From Theristus sp. LFF4_11 (Eukaryota > Nematoda > Chromadorea > Monhysterida > Xyalidae): 64,000 bases of DNA. The notes beneath the pieces were generated by a model. That model did no database searches. It saw only the letters and a list, made by a program, of their open reading frames with translations, and had not been told where the DNA came from. Shown in pieces: positions 1-11,907 of this stretch; the first letter of the stretch is position 1, and each line of letters begins with the position of its first letter. Both the position numbers and the translations under genes were made by a program. The DNA lies in assembly GCA_030248135.1 (NCBI GenBank), contig JASANC010004071.1, positions 177,880-241,879 on the forward strand, written 5' to 3'.

Positions 1-3000
1 TGCATCATGGGCAGCACAAAGTGCGCCAAACAAAACGCACCGAAATCTGCGCCTGGAAAGATTTCTAAGAACAAAAATAGAAACTGGTAAAAACTTAAAT
101 GAAAAGAGCAGTGGAAGTGGAAAAAACACCTGAAAATCAAACAAAAAACAACGATTTGCGGACAACCACAAACCGGGACAGTTAGCGAACGACTCAACAA
201 TGTCGCACTGCGCTTGCAAGACTAACGGCTGCACATTGCGATGGCACGTCACCACCACTCCGACGAGACCCTCGATCAACGTCAACCACGCTTCCACGAT
301 CACCTTCTCAGCGGCCGTGTATTTCAACCATGGCGCTGGCATGCTTTGTTCTTAAAAAAACATAAAGCTCAATCTACAGGGTGAACCAAAAAAAAAGGTT
401 CCAATTCTAAAATGCTCTCACTGGCGTGTGCTGAGGTGTTTAGAGCTGAAAATTGGAACACTATTAGAAAACAGTTGGAGGTTTTTCTGACTATTTTTTT
501 TTCACGGTATGTTGCCCCTATCACTCACTACAGCAGAATATCTGAAAAACATGAAAAATCGACAAATGTGGTGAAATGCAGAGAATTAATTTAGCTGTTA
601 CAAAGACCAAATGATGAACGTTGGTGATAACCCGAGTGTTCGCAACACAAAAAAGATGAAAAAAACAATACGCACACACAACAGCTTGGAAATGCCGAAT
701 GCTCAATGGCATTTGAACAGTCTTTGAGCAAGCTGATGTTTCACTTCGAATCTTCTAGGGTGCGTGAGCGGTTCTGCTCAGAACAGATGCGAATTTCTCT
801 TTTCAAATGCGAAATGTTTTTCTTTTTTAATTCACACAATTTGCCACTCTGCTTTTTTCACCATAGCAGATTGATTGTTTTCTGCAGTGAAAAATGCAAT
901 TCCATTTTCAGTCGTTGCGGCCATCATGGTTAAGTGGACGGCAGAAAAGCGAGTCTGGTCTGCCAATTGGTGGGAACATGCGAATAAGTTATCTACAGTG
1001 GTTCGCCAATTTTGTACAAAATTCTATTTTACACCGCGTGGCGATACACCAGTTCACAAGTCGGTATGAGCAATGATAAACAGTGAGATTATGGGCGACC
1101 GTTGTTTTTCGTCAAAAATCGCTATTTTTTTTAAAAATTACACTGTAAAAATAAACTGAAACGTGTAAACCAAAAAATTTTTAATCACAAAAAAGCTCTC
1201 AAAGTGTTCTAACAGTGTTCCAAATTTTAAGCCATGAGGTTCTTGCTACAGCTAAATCAACCCTCTGTATTTCTCCACATTTGTCGATTTTTCTTGTTTT
1301 TCAGATATTCTGCTGTAGTGAGTGATAGGGGCAACATACCGTGAAAAAAAAATAGTCAGAAAAACCTCCAACTGTTTTCTAATAGTGTTCCAATTTTCAG
1401 CTCTAAACACCTCAGCACACGCCAGTGAGAGCATTTTAGAATTGGAACCTTTTTTTTGACTCACACTGTATGACACGTTGACTTTTAGCAGCGAATATCC
1501 AGATAATCTTAAAGCCCACCAGTTTCTAACACGTCCAACCAGTCGAGGTCGAGTCCGTAATTTTCCGTTTTAAAAAATCCATCGTCGCCCAACAAGCTCG
1601 CCAGCGGAGGCACGCGCTCAATGTGCAGACCAGCAACCGAGCATTCGACCGATTGCAGCGCATTCAGTCGAAGTTGAAGTCTTCAAAGAAAATAGTTGAA
1701 AATCAAACAACGATAAAGGTTACAAGAAAATAGTTTAACAAGTCAAATAGCAAAAAGGGTTAAGAACAAAATAGCAAAAAGCAATAAAGCTCAATGGTTT
1801 CGCAACAACAAAAAAACGTTTTTCCTACCGTTGCAGCATGTGATGTGTGATCTGCTTGTTCATCGCAAACAGGTTGATCAACATCGAATGAACTCTCGAC
1901 AACAGCTGCAGTGCTGGCCGAGCCAGAAACGTCTCCGATGGGACGGACGGTTCATTCAGTTCGTCAGCGTCGTCGCTGTCCGCGTCAGCGTCTTAAATGA
2001 AACTCACTCACCCAGAAACGTCAAATTCACAAAGTACAGACGATGCAGATTTTTAAGGTTTAAAAATAGTTTTTTATATTTGAGATGAGCAAACAAAATC
2101 GAAACGAAACGAGCTGCATTGATTGAGGTACAAAGGCGGGGATGGAGTGAAGTCCTACCTCATTGGAGAACTGAATTGAAGTAACCATACCAATCGACTA
2201 ACTTATTATTAATTATTTAACATCAACATCAACGAAAAGAAACATTCGACAAAGCCTGCCCAGTCTGGCTGACCTGTGCACAACTGAAGGTAATGAACGA
2301 GACAGTTGATGCAGTCAGCAGCAGCCATACAGAACACGTGCCAGTTTTCCGTGCGCAGAAACGATCCAAAAACATCGAGTACAGCTTGCTGCAACTGTGT
2401 CGCGTACGGAGGGCGCATGCAATCTGCGAATAAGTCTGCGTTTGCAGAGACCGTCAACTAGAGATTCCTCAACGCTGATCAACGCGAATCAGATGCTTGC
2501 TTGTTTTGAGAATCTGCTGGCATGCTGTGTTCTTCATCAGAGATTTGAACAAAAAAACAGTCCCGCTCTCTCTTTCTCAACCATACTCGTGCGACGGTGT
2601 GATAAACCGTGGTGCCACATGCCGCCGCATGCGGTGCACAGTACGCGTGTGACGGAAGCTGCGGCAATGTGCACCACGGTTCACCTTCGCCACACCACCG
2701 TCGCACGGCACGGGTATGCATGCTCTCGCGACCTTCGGAATCGAATTTACTGTGCCCTCGCTGGTGCGCCGGTTTCGCTGCAGTGGCGTTGTCGCCAGCG
2801 GTCGCAAAGCGCACCGCCTTGAGCGCTCCGAACAGCGGTCGCCAGCCGGTGCCGATCGAGTCGGCGTGCGTTTGCACCAACTCGGCGACGACACAGATCA
2901 ACTGGTCCTGCGTCTCGGCGGTGCACATGTCCAGTACGAGCGCCTGCGAACGTGCGGAAGTCGCACTTGAATTGTCCGAACGACACACAGCCGTGCGACC

Positions 3001-5530
3001 GATGTGGTGGACCGTGGTGCCCTTGCCGCCATGCCTGTGCGCACGGCACGCCTGACGGAGATTTCCGGCAATGCGGTTCACACACCCGTCGCACGGACAG
3101 ATGTGACAGCAACAGCAGCAACAGAGTTGATATTCAGCTCGAAAGGTGTTTCTAACGGCTGAAAAACCTTTTGCACAGGCAGCAACAGCGCCTCATTAAA
3201 CCGGTAGCCGGGCATTTCAGTTTGAACGGCTGACAGCACCGCGGACAGGCAGTCGTGCAGCGACATCACGGCCGCCTCGGAGATGCTCGAGTCACGCGAA
3301 CAGGTGGCCTGCCAAAGACACAATGTCACACATCTGATTCGCATGGACACCATACATTGCGTTCGTTGTATTGTTACGTGCTTGTTATGTACAGTCTATT
3401 TCAAAATCATATGCAATTAACTGACTGGTTGGTGACCACGTGATGCATGCGTTCTGTGCAAACCAAACTCTACGTCCACAGCGATGCATGCATCACGTGG
3501 TTACCAACCATGATATATTTAAAAATAGCCTGTACTAAGAAAGAAACCAATCAATGAGAATCAGTTCGCTCAACGACAGACTGACCGGGTTGCCGAACAA
3601 AAGCTTGAAAAACTATTTCAATAAAGCTCTCCGCATGAGCACCTCAACGAAATGAGCGTTCGCGAGCGCCCAGACGTGCATCACGTGTACATTCGGCCGT
3701 CCCGACCGTGCGACGCACGCGACGACGCCGGCAAGCTGACGCAGGAGAACGGCACGATCGACGAGCCCTTCCGAGGCCACTGAGTACATCAGACGCGTCT
3801 GACTGGCGGTGACGAGCGCGTCGACGAACGAACAGAGAGCACAGAGATTCAACTGGCGGCCGACGCCGTCGAAGAGACTGCAATAATTGTTAACGACGAT
3901 GAACACTGTTATTTTCTTTAAGTTCCAAAAAAGAGTTTTATTTGAAGCACTCCGCCTCCCACCGATTCCGGAAACTTGAAGCAAACAGAGTTCGGTTGGT
4001 TCCGAAAAGGGACCAATGCCTTCGCCACGTGAGAGATCCAGTTTATTTTTGTTTGACCGCTGGGCAAGTGTTTAGTCGAATCGAACAATAATACTGTAAC
4101 TTACCAGACGACCTTTGCGACGAGTAAACTGAGCACTTTTTCAGCGACCGCTTGCTCCAGCTGTTGACACGGATCGCTGTCGTTCGCGCCGGCGTCCTAC
4201 AAGTTTGTAAGCTCCAGAAGTTCCCAGTGGTTTAATGCAAACCTATAGCTTTTTTCGACCAGTCAATTCTGTATTTCTCTTTTCGAACCTGTAACAGCGA
4301 AAGCACTGAGATAGTCGCCTCTGGCGCAGCCAGCGGCGATCCAGGTAGATGTTGCACATAGTTCAAGTACTCGGCGTCGTCGTCGTTCGCATCGCCCAGC
4401 AGTGCGCCGCCCCCGTCGGCGTCTCCTTTGCGGGCAGCCGCAGCCTGACGCCGTCGCCGTGACAGTGTTGCCAGCGCACCAAGCTTCTTCGTCCACGACC
4501 ATTTATTGCGACGTGTCGCCTCGAGCTCTCGCTGTCGACCGACGACGTAACGCTCCAGCTCCCAGATGTATTCGCAGCATCTTCAATTTAATAAAATGGA
4601 ATGAAGACAACATGGAATACACAGCAAAATCGACATATTGGTTTGGTATTTCTTTCGATCTTTACGTTATGCAATCTAATACTACAGTCCATATCTACTG
4701 TATGTTACACATGTACAATTAGCTGATTTTTTGATGACCACAACATGCATGAGTTCTGTACAGGCATTGCTGTAGAGTCCAGGCGCCTACAGAATGCATA
4801 CATCACGTGATCGCCCACGAATCAGCTAGTTGTATGCAACATAACGCGAACATGACGTGATGATTAACCAATTAGCGCGCTGAGAACTGCTCATGAATAA
4901 CCAATCAGCGCTGAGAGTTGCTATGACCAACCAATCAGCTAGTTACATATATTAGCGATATAAATTGTACATAAGACTTATTTTACCTGACAACATGCGG
5001 CCAGCACTCCGCCGCGTGACAACCGGCTTCGATGGCCATGTCAATGACGATGTCGATGCTGAGCACATCAACGGCATGAATCGGCCATGAAATTGAGGAA
5101 GAGCTAGAGGCTGCCGAGCCAGCGCGCAGCGGATGCGACGCCGTTGAGGGGCCTCCTGCTGCTGTCTTGTCGCCTTTGTTCGTCGACGCGTGACGCGCCT
5201 GTGCTGAGAGCGCTCGAAGCGAATCGAGTGGACACGCGATTTCGACCAGCTTGCCGAATATCCAACCGCTACGTGATTGGAGTCCTAGATGGTGACCACG
5301 CAAACATTAGTTTTAAGAACGGCTTTGATGACAATGTGATGCCATTCACTGAGCAAACCGTGCACGGTATGGGCATACGAACATGTCATTTTTTACAAGC
5401 AAAATACTGCGAGCAGTTTGACTTACAGTGCCAGTGTGTATTGAAACATCCTGTGGATCCCGCCTACAAACGCCTGACATATTCACGTACCCATACCGTA
5501 CAAAAAACCGAACTTCGAAGCGTGTCCAAG

Positions 5531-5576
<46 letters not shown>

Positions 5577-8500
5577 ACACAGACTCACGCAAGAAATTGC
5601 ACAGTTTCGCGAGTCGCTGCAGACCGCTGAGCGCCGCCGCGAGCCCGTCGGCGACGAGTTTCGCTTGCAGTTTGTATTTGTTGCCGGATCGATAGAGCAG
5701 ATTGTGCAGAACGCTCAACGTGGAACGGCCATGCGATTGCGTTTGAATCGCGTCGACCAACGCTGATAGTACCGAGACTAAGCCGTGCCAGCTGGCTGTC
5801 AACAGACGACGGCATACTTTTCGCGCTGCATTTGCAAATAAATGAGTCTGCAACTCGTTTTGAATTGAATGCGTGCGTATCAGTAGAAAGAAACAACAAT
5901 CTGTAAATTATATACAATTCGCTGATTGGTTGGTACACAAGCATAGTGAGATCTGGGATGCAAGCGTTCTTCGGTAGGGGAGGCGGAGTCAATGCATGCA
6001 TCACACTACACGTATCTGCACTGCACCAACCAATCAGCCAATTTTATAAATTTACAGATAGACTGTAGGTGTTTCGGTCTGTTGATGCAGACGTAGACGT
6101 TAGAAGATAACGGATTCGAATGCGAAAATACCGAGCTACAGATTAGAATGAAAAATACTGTATTTCATACTGTTTCATTGAGGAATCTGGTATTATGGTT
6201 GCTTGTTCCAAATTGAAAACCTGATCCACAAAACACTGTCAAGAGAACCGAGAACCAAAAGGCAACCCGTTTCAAAGAAGGTATGTAGGGACAAAGAATT
6301 TAAACCCAAATAACAAAAACAAATCCGAGAAAAATTTATTGTAAGACAATTACCGCACTTGATCGCTTCTGTATTCGACTGTGCTACAAAAACTCGATAT
6401 CAGAGATCGAAATACAGTAGCTGGTCAGATGGTGAAAACTGTGTAAGTGACCAACTAACCTGCGTTACAATGCGGCGGTAGTTTCGATTGTTTCACGGCA
6501 CGTTCCAGCCTACTGACATCCCAAAGAATTTGGCAGTCACTGCCGTCGTAATCTTGAAGAGGAAATATTCGCAATACGTGCAGACATATTATTGTTCTTT
6601 TGATTCTGCGACTCAATGCGTTTGCGAAGACGCAGAAAGAATATTTGTTACATATTTGATGAGGCACCTCAAAGTTGCCTGAGTGACTCAATCATGCAAT
6701 TTTATTTTAGACGATCGATTCACTTGAAAAAGTTTGAATTGTAGCGCTAAGCATGAAACGGATTAATTATCTGTTCGTGCATTGAGTCGCAGAACTTTAA
6801 AAAAGTAATACAGGTAAAACTGAAAACAAACTTTCAGTTTATCATAAAATTGTAGCAGAATTAAGCGACATTCACAAAGCAGTATTACGTGACGCACAGC
6901 TATTTTTTAGCTAAGCGTCACTAAATACGTACTGCTTCATGAATGCCGCTTAACAGACCGCGAATCATGCCAACGAGCGGCGTGAGTTGCTGCGAGTTCG
7001 CGGCTAACAATCCCGCCGGCAGAATGTCGGTCGGTCTCACTGACACCAATTCATGAACGCGTCGAATGCAGCATTCCGTGGCAAACACGACACAGCCACT
7101 GCCGAGCACTTCTTGAACAAAAGCGTCCTAAATAAATGTTGAGACTGCTTTTACTAATTTCTCGTACACGGAATATGTGTTTGAGCTGACTGCTAGGTAA
7201 AGCGGCATTCGTGAAGCAGTATTTAATGACGCATACCCAGTGAAACATAGCTACGCGTCGTTAAACACTACCTCATGAAGGCCCGCGAATAAGCAAAAGT
7301 TAAGTAATTTAACTTTTTAGCGAACAGTGAAATTGAAAACGATGCTGAAGCATCGAAGATGGTTTTTCAACAACAAATACGGATGTGTGGAACAGCCGAA
7401 AAAAACGATATGACAAATAAAAGACTAAAAAATATCGGCAAACTAGCCGCCGAGATCGGCATTGTTTGCGTCGCCGTTGGCGTGTCGTCCGTCCACTCGG
7501 CGCGTTGCACTCGATAGCAGTAACGAAGCATCGCAAAAACGCACAAATAGAACGCGTCCGCATTCAACACGGAAATCTGCGTCTGGTCTTCGTAGAACTG
7601 CGACTGCTGTGACCGCATGTGGTCTGTAGAGCAGTGGTGGGTTCTTTGCCAAGAGTCGTTCGGGTTATTTTTTTGAATGTCAATCATAATTGTTTAAAAC
7701 GGAAACTAGCGGAATTGTCGATTAACAGCGTGTTAAAAATTTAAAAGAGAATTAAAGAGAAATGTGCAAACCATCGGCAAAGTCGGAAGCAAACGTTTGA
7801 ATTGCTTGATCGATTTCAATGACCGATTTCAGTGTACACCACTTTTTTGCTTCAACGACCACAGAGTTCACAAATTTTTCCGCGATCGCGTGTTCTCGCT
7901 CCACTTGGTCGCTGCTTTGTTGTTGTTGTTGTGATGGTTCATTTAATCGCAACGCGTCTACGGTACTCCACAAACGAGAACTGTCCTGAAAAACTCCACA
8001 AGAGCAGTCTTTTTAACAATCGAGACTTTTAGAAATGAAGAAGCATTCTTCAGCTCAGCACATATCCAATTCAAATAAAAACCAGTAACATGCACGCGAA
8101 TTCCAAAATAATGTTTGCCTGACCAGCCACGTACCTTTAAACGATTCTGAAACCTCGTCAGGTAGGATGAGCCGCTGCTTGAACAAGCGCCAAGTGCGGT
8201 GCCAAGTCTCGCAGCAACTTGACGCATGTGTACATCGACTTGCACGGTTTCCTCAGCAAGTTCGTATCGCGCTGGCAAGTTCTGCAGCTCTTGAGTATCG
8301 GTTTCGTTTTTGTCAGAATCCTGTTCAGTTTCTTCCTTCTCCGCAGTGTCTTGTTCTGCCTGTGGTTCTTGATTATTAAAAGTTGTCTCATCGTTTTCGT
8401 TCATCGTCTCCTGCTGCGCCGCGTCTTCATCGTGGCTTTGCACCGGATCCATGCGTTCGTCCTTGTTGTCATTGCTTGCGTTCGTCGTAGCAGCTGAGTC

Positions 8501-11500
8501 GCACAATAGTGATGGCAGCGAAATATTGTACGTCGCTGGGCCGAGTTTATACTCGAACGCTGCAAAAAAACGTTGGACGACGTGCCTATTCAAAAAGCTT
8601 CATACCTCACTGAAAAAAGCGGTTGAAAACCGCTCTGTAAACAGTACTGACGTTGGAAGTCGGTCTGCGTGTAGCGTGCGAAGCGACTGTTGGTCATCTC
8701 AACGAATTTACCCGGCAGCAGCTCAGTTTGCTGCTGATCGCATAGCACAATCAGCGACGCCAATATCGCATCGGCACACTGCACTGCGGCGACGGCCACT
8801 TCCAGTTGTTCGCTGGCGCTGCACTCAACGATGGCGTCCAAAATGCTGATCGAGAACGAAATGTGGCGATTGTTTTGTGATAATTGTGTGCGACAAAATT
8901 GTTCAAACGTCCAGCGGTCCTTTCTCACTAACATTTTCCACAGCGCCAGTTCTCGCGTTCCCGTTGAATCGCGTGCGTTCTGATTAAATCCAATCACAAC
9001 GATGTCCGCCAATCGTTCCGGAGTTGACAGAATCTAGAAATACGTTTCAATCTCATTCAGTTGCTACTAAACATTATCTGTTATCACTAATTGAATGAAT
9101 GAATTTGAATGAATTGCCACCATTAAATTCTTAGCAATTATCAGGCAAAACAAACACACAACAATGTTACCTTCTTGAACGTCCGTAACGCCTGTAGACG
9201 TTTCTCAGTCGGCGGAAACAACAGTATCCGGTGGAACAACGCCTCGAGTACACTGTTCATGTCGGGGATCGGAGCTAAGAGGCGAAGCAGCTCAGCGCAG
9301 ACGCTGAAACAGGGACAGTAGGCAAATGTAGGCAAACACACAAACCAGTAACAATAACAAAACATGCAAAAACCAACGAACGAACATTTATTCAGGCGAT
9401 GCTTTCAGACAGAGCTAACTCAGGAAAAGCGTACAAAACACCGTGTCAAGTGCCCATCGAGTTTTCTCTAAATGCTTATATACTACTCGTTGGAGCTTGA
9501 TCTCCGACGACAAAAGACACCAGTTTAACGCGCTACCAGCCAGGCCACGAAGGTGACAGGTGTAACATGAACGAATCATATTCACAAACCAGTAAACAGA
9601 ATTCGCGACGTCCGGATTTGCGAAAATCGCCTGTTGTCCGCCGAGCGAGCGCTGCCCCCGGCCATCGGGTGCTGGGCAGCCGGCCACCGACGCGGTGGCG
9701 CTACTCGACGGGATGTCGGCGCACAACGGCGATCCGAGCAGTGCGATCAGACGGGGACACAAATCGCGCCTGCAAAGCCCGTTCATATTGACGTACGCGT
9801 ATATGGCACGTCATGTCAGGTCTCCTCGTGTTATTGTATACTAATATCCATACTGACGTATATACGTGTATACGGCACGTCACGTTAAATCCCCGATTAT
9901 TGCATACTACAATTTATGGAGACGTGCCTTTGACGTACGTCGACGTACGTCAGCATACGTCAGTATGAACAGGACTTAAGAGCAGCGGTTCTTTTAAAAT
10001 CTCGTTACAACAACAAAACTTTTTGAATTTGCTCTCCTATATCACAGACACTAACAGTTTACACCAACCAACGAGCCTACCAGAGCAACTCGATGAAGTC
10101 GTCGTACGAGCGAACAGAGTTCGGTTGAATCTGTAGGATCGTCTGCAACGCATCTACCACCATCAGCACACTGGGCGACTGATATTCTGGAGAGCCGGTA
10201 CTGCAAGAAAAAAATCACAACTGTGATAACTTCTCGACTTAACGAAAATTATATCACCAGACTATTCACGAATTGAACTAGTTTTGTGATTCAAACTATT
10301 GTGACCAAAATGACTCACTTTGTCATAGCGCCCAACTTCTGCGTACAGTATTGGAGGAGTTGTGTGATCTCTTCGTAGACGTTTTTGTAGTCGTCCTCGG
10401 CGGCATCTTCGGCCTGAAAAAAACAGAACGGTGTCCATGGATTATGGCCAGCCACCTCGCCAGGAACGGAGTGATATATAAAAATAGTCAAAAACTGAAT
10501 AAATAACTGCTTTCACCATTTCTTTGTACAGTCCATTGCAGTAGGAGTCGAGAATCTGAGACGCCGTGGCGCGAGCGGCCATTCGAACGCTCATCGCCTT
10601 TGCCGTTGCGTACGTCGCAACGCACAACTGCGAAAAAACGTTCAATTTCAATTGTTATCTAACTTATTCAACCTTATTTCAATTTTTGACGCATGTCAGT
10701 TTTCAAAAAACAACTCCGATGCTGTTCTTGTACCTCCAGAGCCGTCTGCACTGTGTCGGAACCGACCGACCATGCGGAGCTGCACATCAGTTGAAGCACA
10801 ATCTGTCACGGAAAATAGCAATTTCTGTGATTGTCCGTGATTGATTACTGCGTCTGCTATTAATGCTTGTGAGTGGTCTACAGTCTGTTCTGTTATATTC
10901 TGTTCTGCCCTGTTCTGTTATATTCGGTTTTTGTTTCAAGTGTCAGGCAACTGCAGGTAGCAAGTTTCAAACCAACAAGCTGGACACATAGCCAAAACTC
11001 TTAAATCTGCATCTTAAATAAATTGCTTGTTCCATCCATCGAATTTTGCGAAAACAGCACAGCTTTCTTTCAGCAACAAACAAACGTTTGCTAAGTGAAA
11101 ATACATTTTCCGAAGCTTTAAGACAAACACCAACCGTGAGCGCGTGACACTGCAGGTCGGCATCGTTGTGGTAGTCAGGCAAGCAGTGCAACGTGTGCAA
11201 CATTTGAATCGGCAATGTTTGCTCCGATGTTTCTTCGCTGTTTGCCACTGAATGCAGCTTTGTATCGCGTAGCATCGACTGAAACCATAGAACGAGTTCA
11301 TCGGGGACTCCTCCAAATAAACCGGGGACCACTACCACCATGGGTCACTGCGCATGCGCACCCACTTGAAGTGCAGTGGAGTAATTGCGAACAGCTCTCA
11401 CTCTCGTGGCCTGGGTGGTAGCGCCGTATGAACGCGTCTATGCGCTGTACTAGTGGAGAAAACTCGATGAACGCCCTACTTGACGGCGTTCTGCACTTAA

Positions 11501-11907
11501 CGGCGTTTTATGGGTTAGCCTAGCCCCAACCAAAAAAAGATCGTCTAAAATGATCACCGTTTGTTCGAATAGCTTAAAATAAACATCAATCAGTACCTGC
11601 AATCCCTCGATGCCGAGTTGACTGAGTCGCGGCTTTCGCGCGTCCAACGACTGTTCAAAGACGGTGAAGCACATTTCTCTCAATTCGTACGGCTCCATCG
11701 TCTTGCTGACCTGCTCCGCCACAAATGCGTCTGAAACAACAGTGAAATAATTTTCTTGTATATTTTCAGCAACTTTCACAAAAAACCAAAAAAACGTTTC
11801 AAAAAAAATATCAAAGCCAACCAACCGTGCGCTTTCAACGCGACCTCTTTCAGTTCGACGTGCTTGTTCGCTGATTCGTTAATAATTTTCAGCAACAGGT
11901 TCTCCAT
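1..11907 (-). CDS. ARFGEF3: ARFGEF3/BIG3-like large Sec7-family protein, 27 exons, 3' end outside the window
   Basis: Exons on the minus strand: 11826-11907 (ATG), 11597-11730, 11135-11278, 10734-10802, 10517-10627, 10319-10413, 10081-10200, 9590-9769, 9171-9303, 8611-9033, 8135-about 8551, 7772-7985, about 7444-7623, 6959-7127, 6460-6552, 5589-5825, 4987-5284, 4289-4580, 4105-4196, 3643-3877, 3168-3308, 2733-2943, 2274-2423, 1829-1991, 1520-1680, 174-350, 1-52. Nearly all junctions are GT-AG with matching phase; 8611/8551 and 7444/7127 are unresolved. About 1590 codons are present. The N-terminus (MENLLLKIINESANKH) fits the DCB region of large Arf-GEFs. Landmarks colinear with vertebrate BIG3 include LLWRDLCPRLIALLGSP, SVLEALFHRILLFPP, CWPHVV, HVMHVWALANAHFVE, YRFNEALL, GWRPLFGAL and VLDVFGSFLRTEN. 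The family is known for a degenerate, probably inactive Sec7 domain and roles in secretory-granule trafficking. The order of landmarks argues against BIG1/2 and MON2. Recognition was by eye, without alignment. Confidence 0.92.
377..1468. mobile_element. Non-autonomous Tc1/mariner-like element with about 220-bp inverted ends
   Basis: The segments 377-about 600 and about 1245-1468 are near-identical inverted copies. Both outer ends fit CAGNGTGANNCAAAA, as in Tc1/mariner TIRs, and both are flanked by a TA dinucleotide (375-376 and 1469-1470), the usual target duplication. No transposase frame lies between them. The apparent 60-74 codon ORFs at each end are the same TIR sequence read twice. The element sits in the ARFGEF3 intron between the exons at 1520-1680 and 174-350. 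Confidence 0.85.
2588..2710. mobile_element. GC-rich palindromic repeat, family I, copy 1
   Basis: The left end CGTGCGACGGTGTG and the inverted right end form an imperfect hairpin with arms of about 45 bp containing AACCGTGGTGCC and CCGC blocks. It lies in the ARFGEF3 intron 23 bp beyond the 3' edge of the exon at 2733-2943. A related copy lies on the other side of that exon. Confidence 0.65.
2990..3099. mobile_element. GC-rich palindromic repeat, family I, copy 2
   Basis: It shares the CGTGCGACNG end and ACCGTGGTGCC block with the copy at 2588-2710, and its own ends are inverted relative to each other. It lies in the intron just upstream (in gene direction) of the exon at 2733-2943. Confidence 0.6.
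3388..3536. mobile_element. Palindromic MITE, family A (GATGCATGC core)
   Basis: Inverted arms carry GGTTGGTGACCACGTGATGCATGC on the left, split here as GGTTGGTGACCACG then TGATGCATGC, and the complement on the right. The outer ends read TACAGNCTAT. It is intronic in ARFGEF3. Confidence 0.7.
4700..4975. mobile_element. Two degraded family A palindromes in tandem
   Basis: The first copy (about 4709-4846) has arms TTAGCTGATT/AATCAGCTAG and a CATCACGTGATC block. The second (about 4857-4975) keeps repeated ACCAATCAGC boxes. Both lie in the ARFGEF3 intron upstream (in gene direction) of the exon at 4289-4580. Confidence 0.5.
5532..5580. repeat. (CA)n microsatellite adjoining a splice donor
   Basis: A run of about 19 CA units with one interruption. 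On the coding (minus) strand of ARFGEF3 it is a (GT)n tract starting within ten bases of the GTGAGT donor of the exon at 5589-5825. Confidence 0.95.
5898..6061. mobile_element. Palindromic MITE, family A
   Basis: The left arm CTGTAAATTATA...CTGATTGGTTGG is matched by the inverted right arm CCAACCAATCAGCC...TTTACAG. The divergent centre holds a GCATGCATCAC block. Intronic in ARFGEF3. Confidence 0.7.
6590..6812. mobile_element. Inverted-repeat element, family D, copy 1
   Basis: Both ends carry TTCTGCGACTCAATGC in opposite orientation (about 6603 and 6775). A TAAGCATGAAAC block inside is shared with the copy at 55186-55395. Intronic in ARFGEF3. Confidence 0.6.
6861..6953. mobile_element. 93-bp palindromic MITE, family C, abutting an ARFGEF3 splice donor
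   Basis: The ends are TTAAGCGACATTCA and TGAATGCCGCTTAA, with inner arms AAGCAGTATTACGTGACGC and GCGTCACTAAATACGTACTGCTT. On the minus strand its first base lies six bases after the exon at 6959-7127. It contains a GCA/GTACGT donor-like site that would break the reading frame if used. Confidence 0.75.
7198..7286. mobile_element. Palindromic MITE, family C, copy 2
   Basis: AAGCGGCATTCGTGAAGCAG at the left and CTCATGAAGGCC at the right match the copy at 6861-6953. The inner GACGC/GCGTC arms are retained but the ends are more degraded. It lies in the next ARFGEF3 intron upstream. Confidence 0.6.
9791..9925. repeat. Two imperfect direct copies of a ~66-bp unit (label F), plus CGTACGTC motifs
   Basis: Two copies begin with TGACGTA at 9791 and about 9857; each contains a GGCACGTCA block and a TATTGNATACTA block. 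They are followed to about 9970 by TGACGTACGTCGACGTACGTC-like palindromes (up to 20 bases). The repeat lies in an ARFGEF3 intron. Confidence 0.55.

Noticed and set aside
412..1476. Two nearly identical 60-74 codon ORFs
   Set aside because: They are the two inverted arms of one transposon, starting inside the TIR.
6861..6959. Exonisation of the family C MITE into ARFGEF3
   Set aside because: Using the MITE's GTACGT donor gives phase 0, while the next exon needs phase 1. The donor at the true exon edge (CGCG/GTCTG) fits and also aligns better with BIG3.
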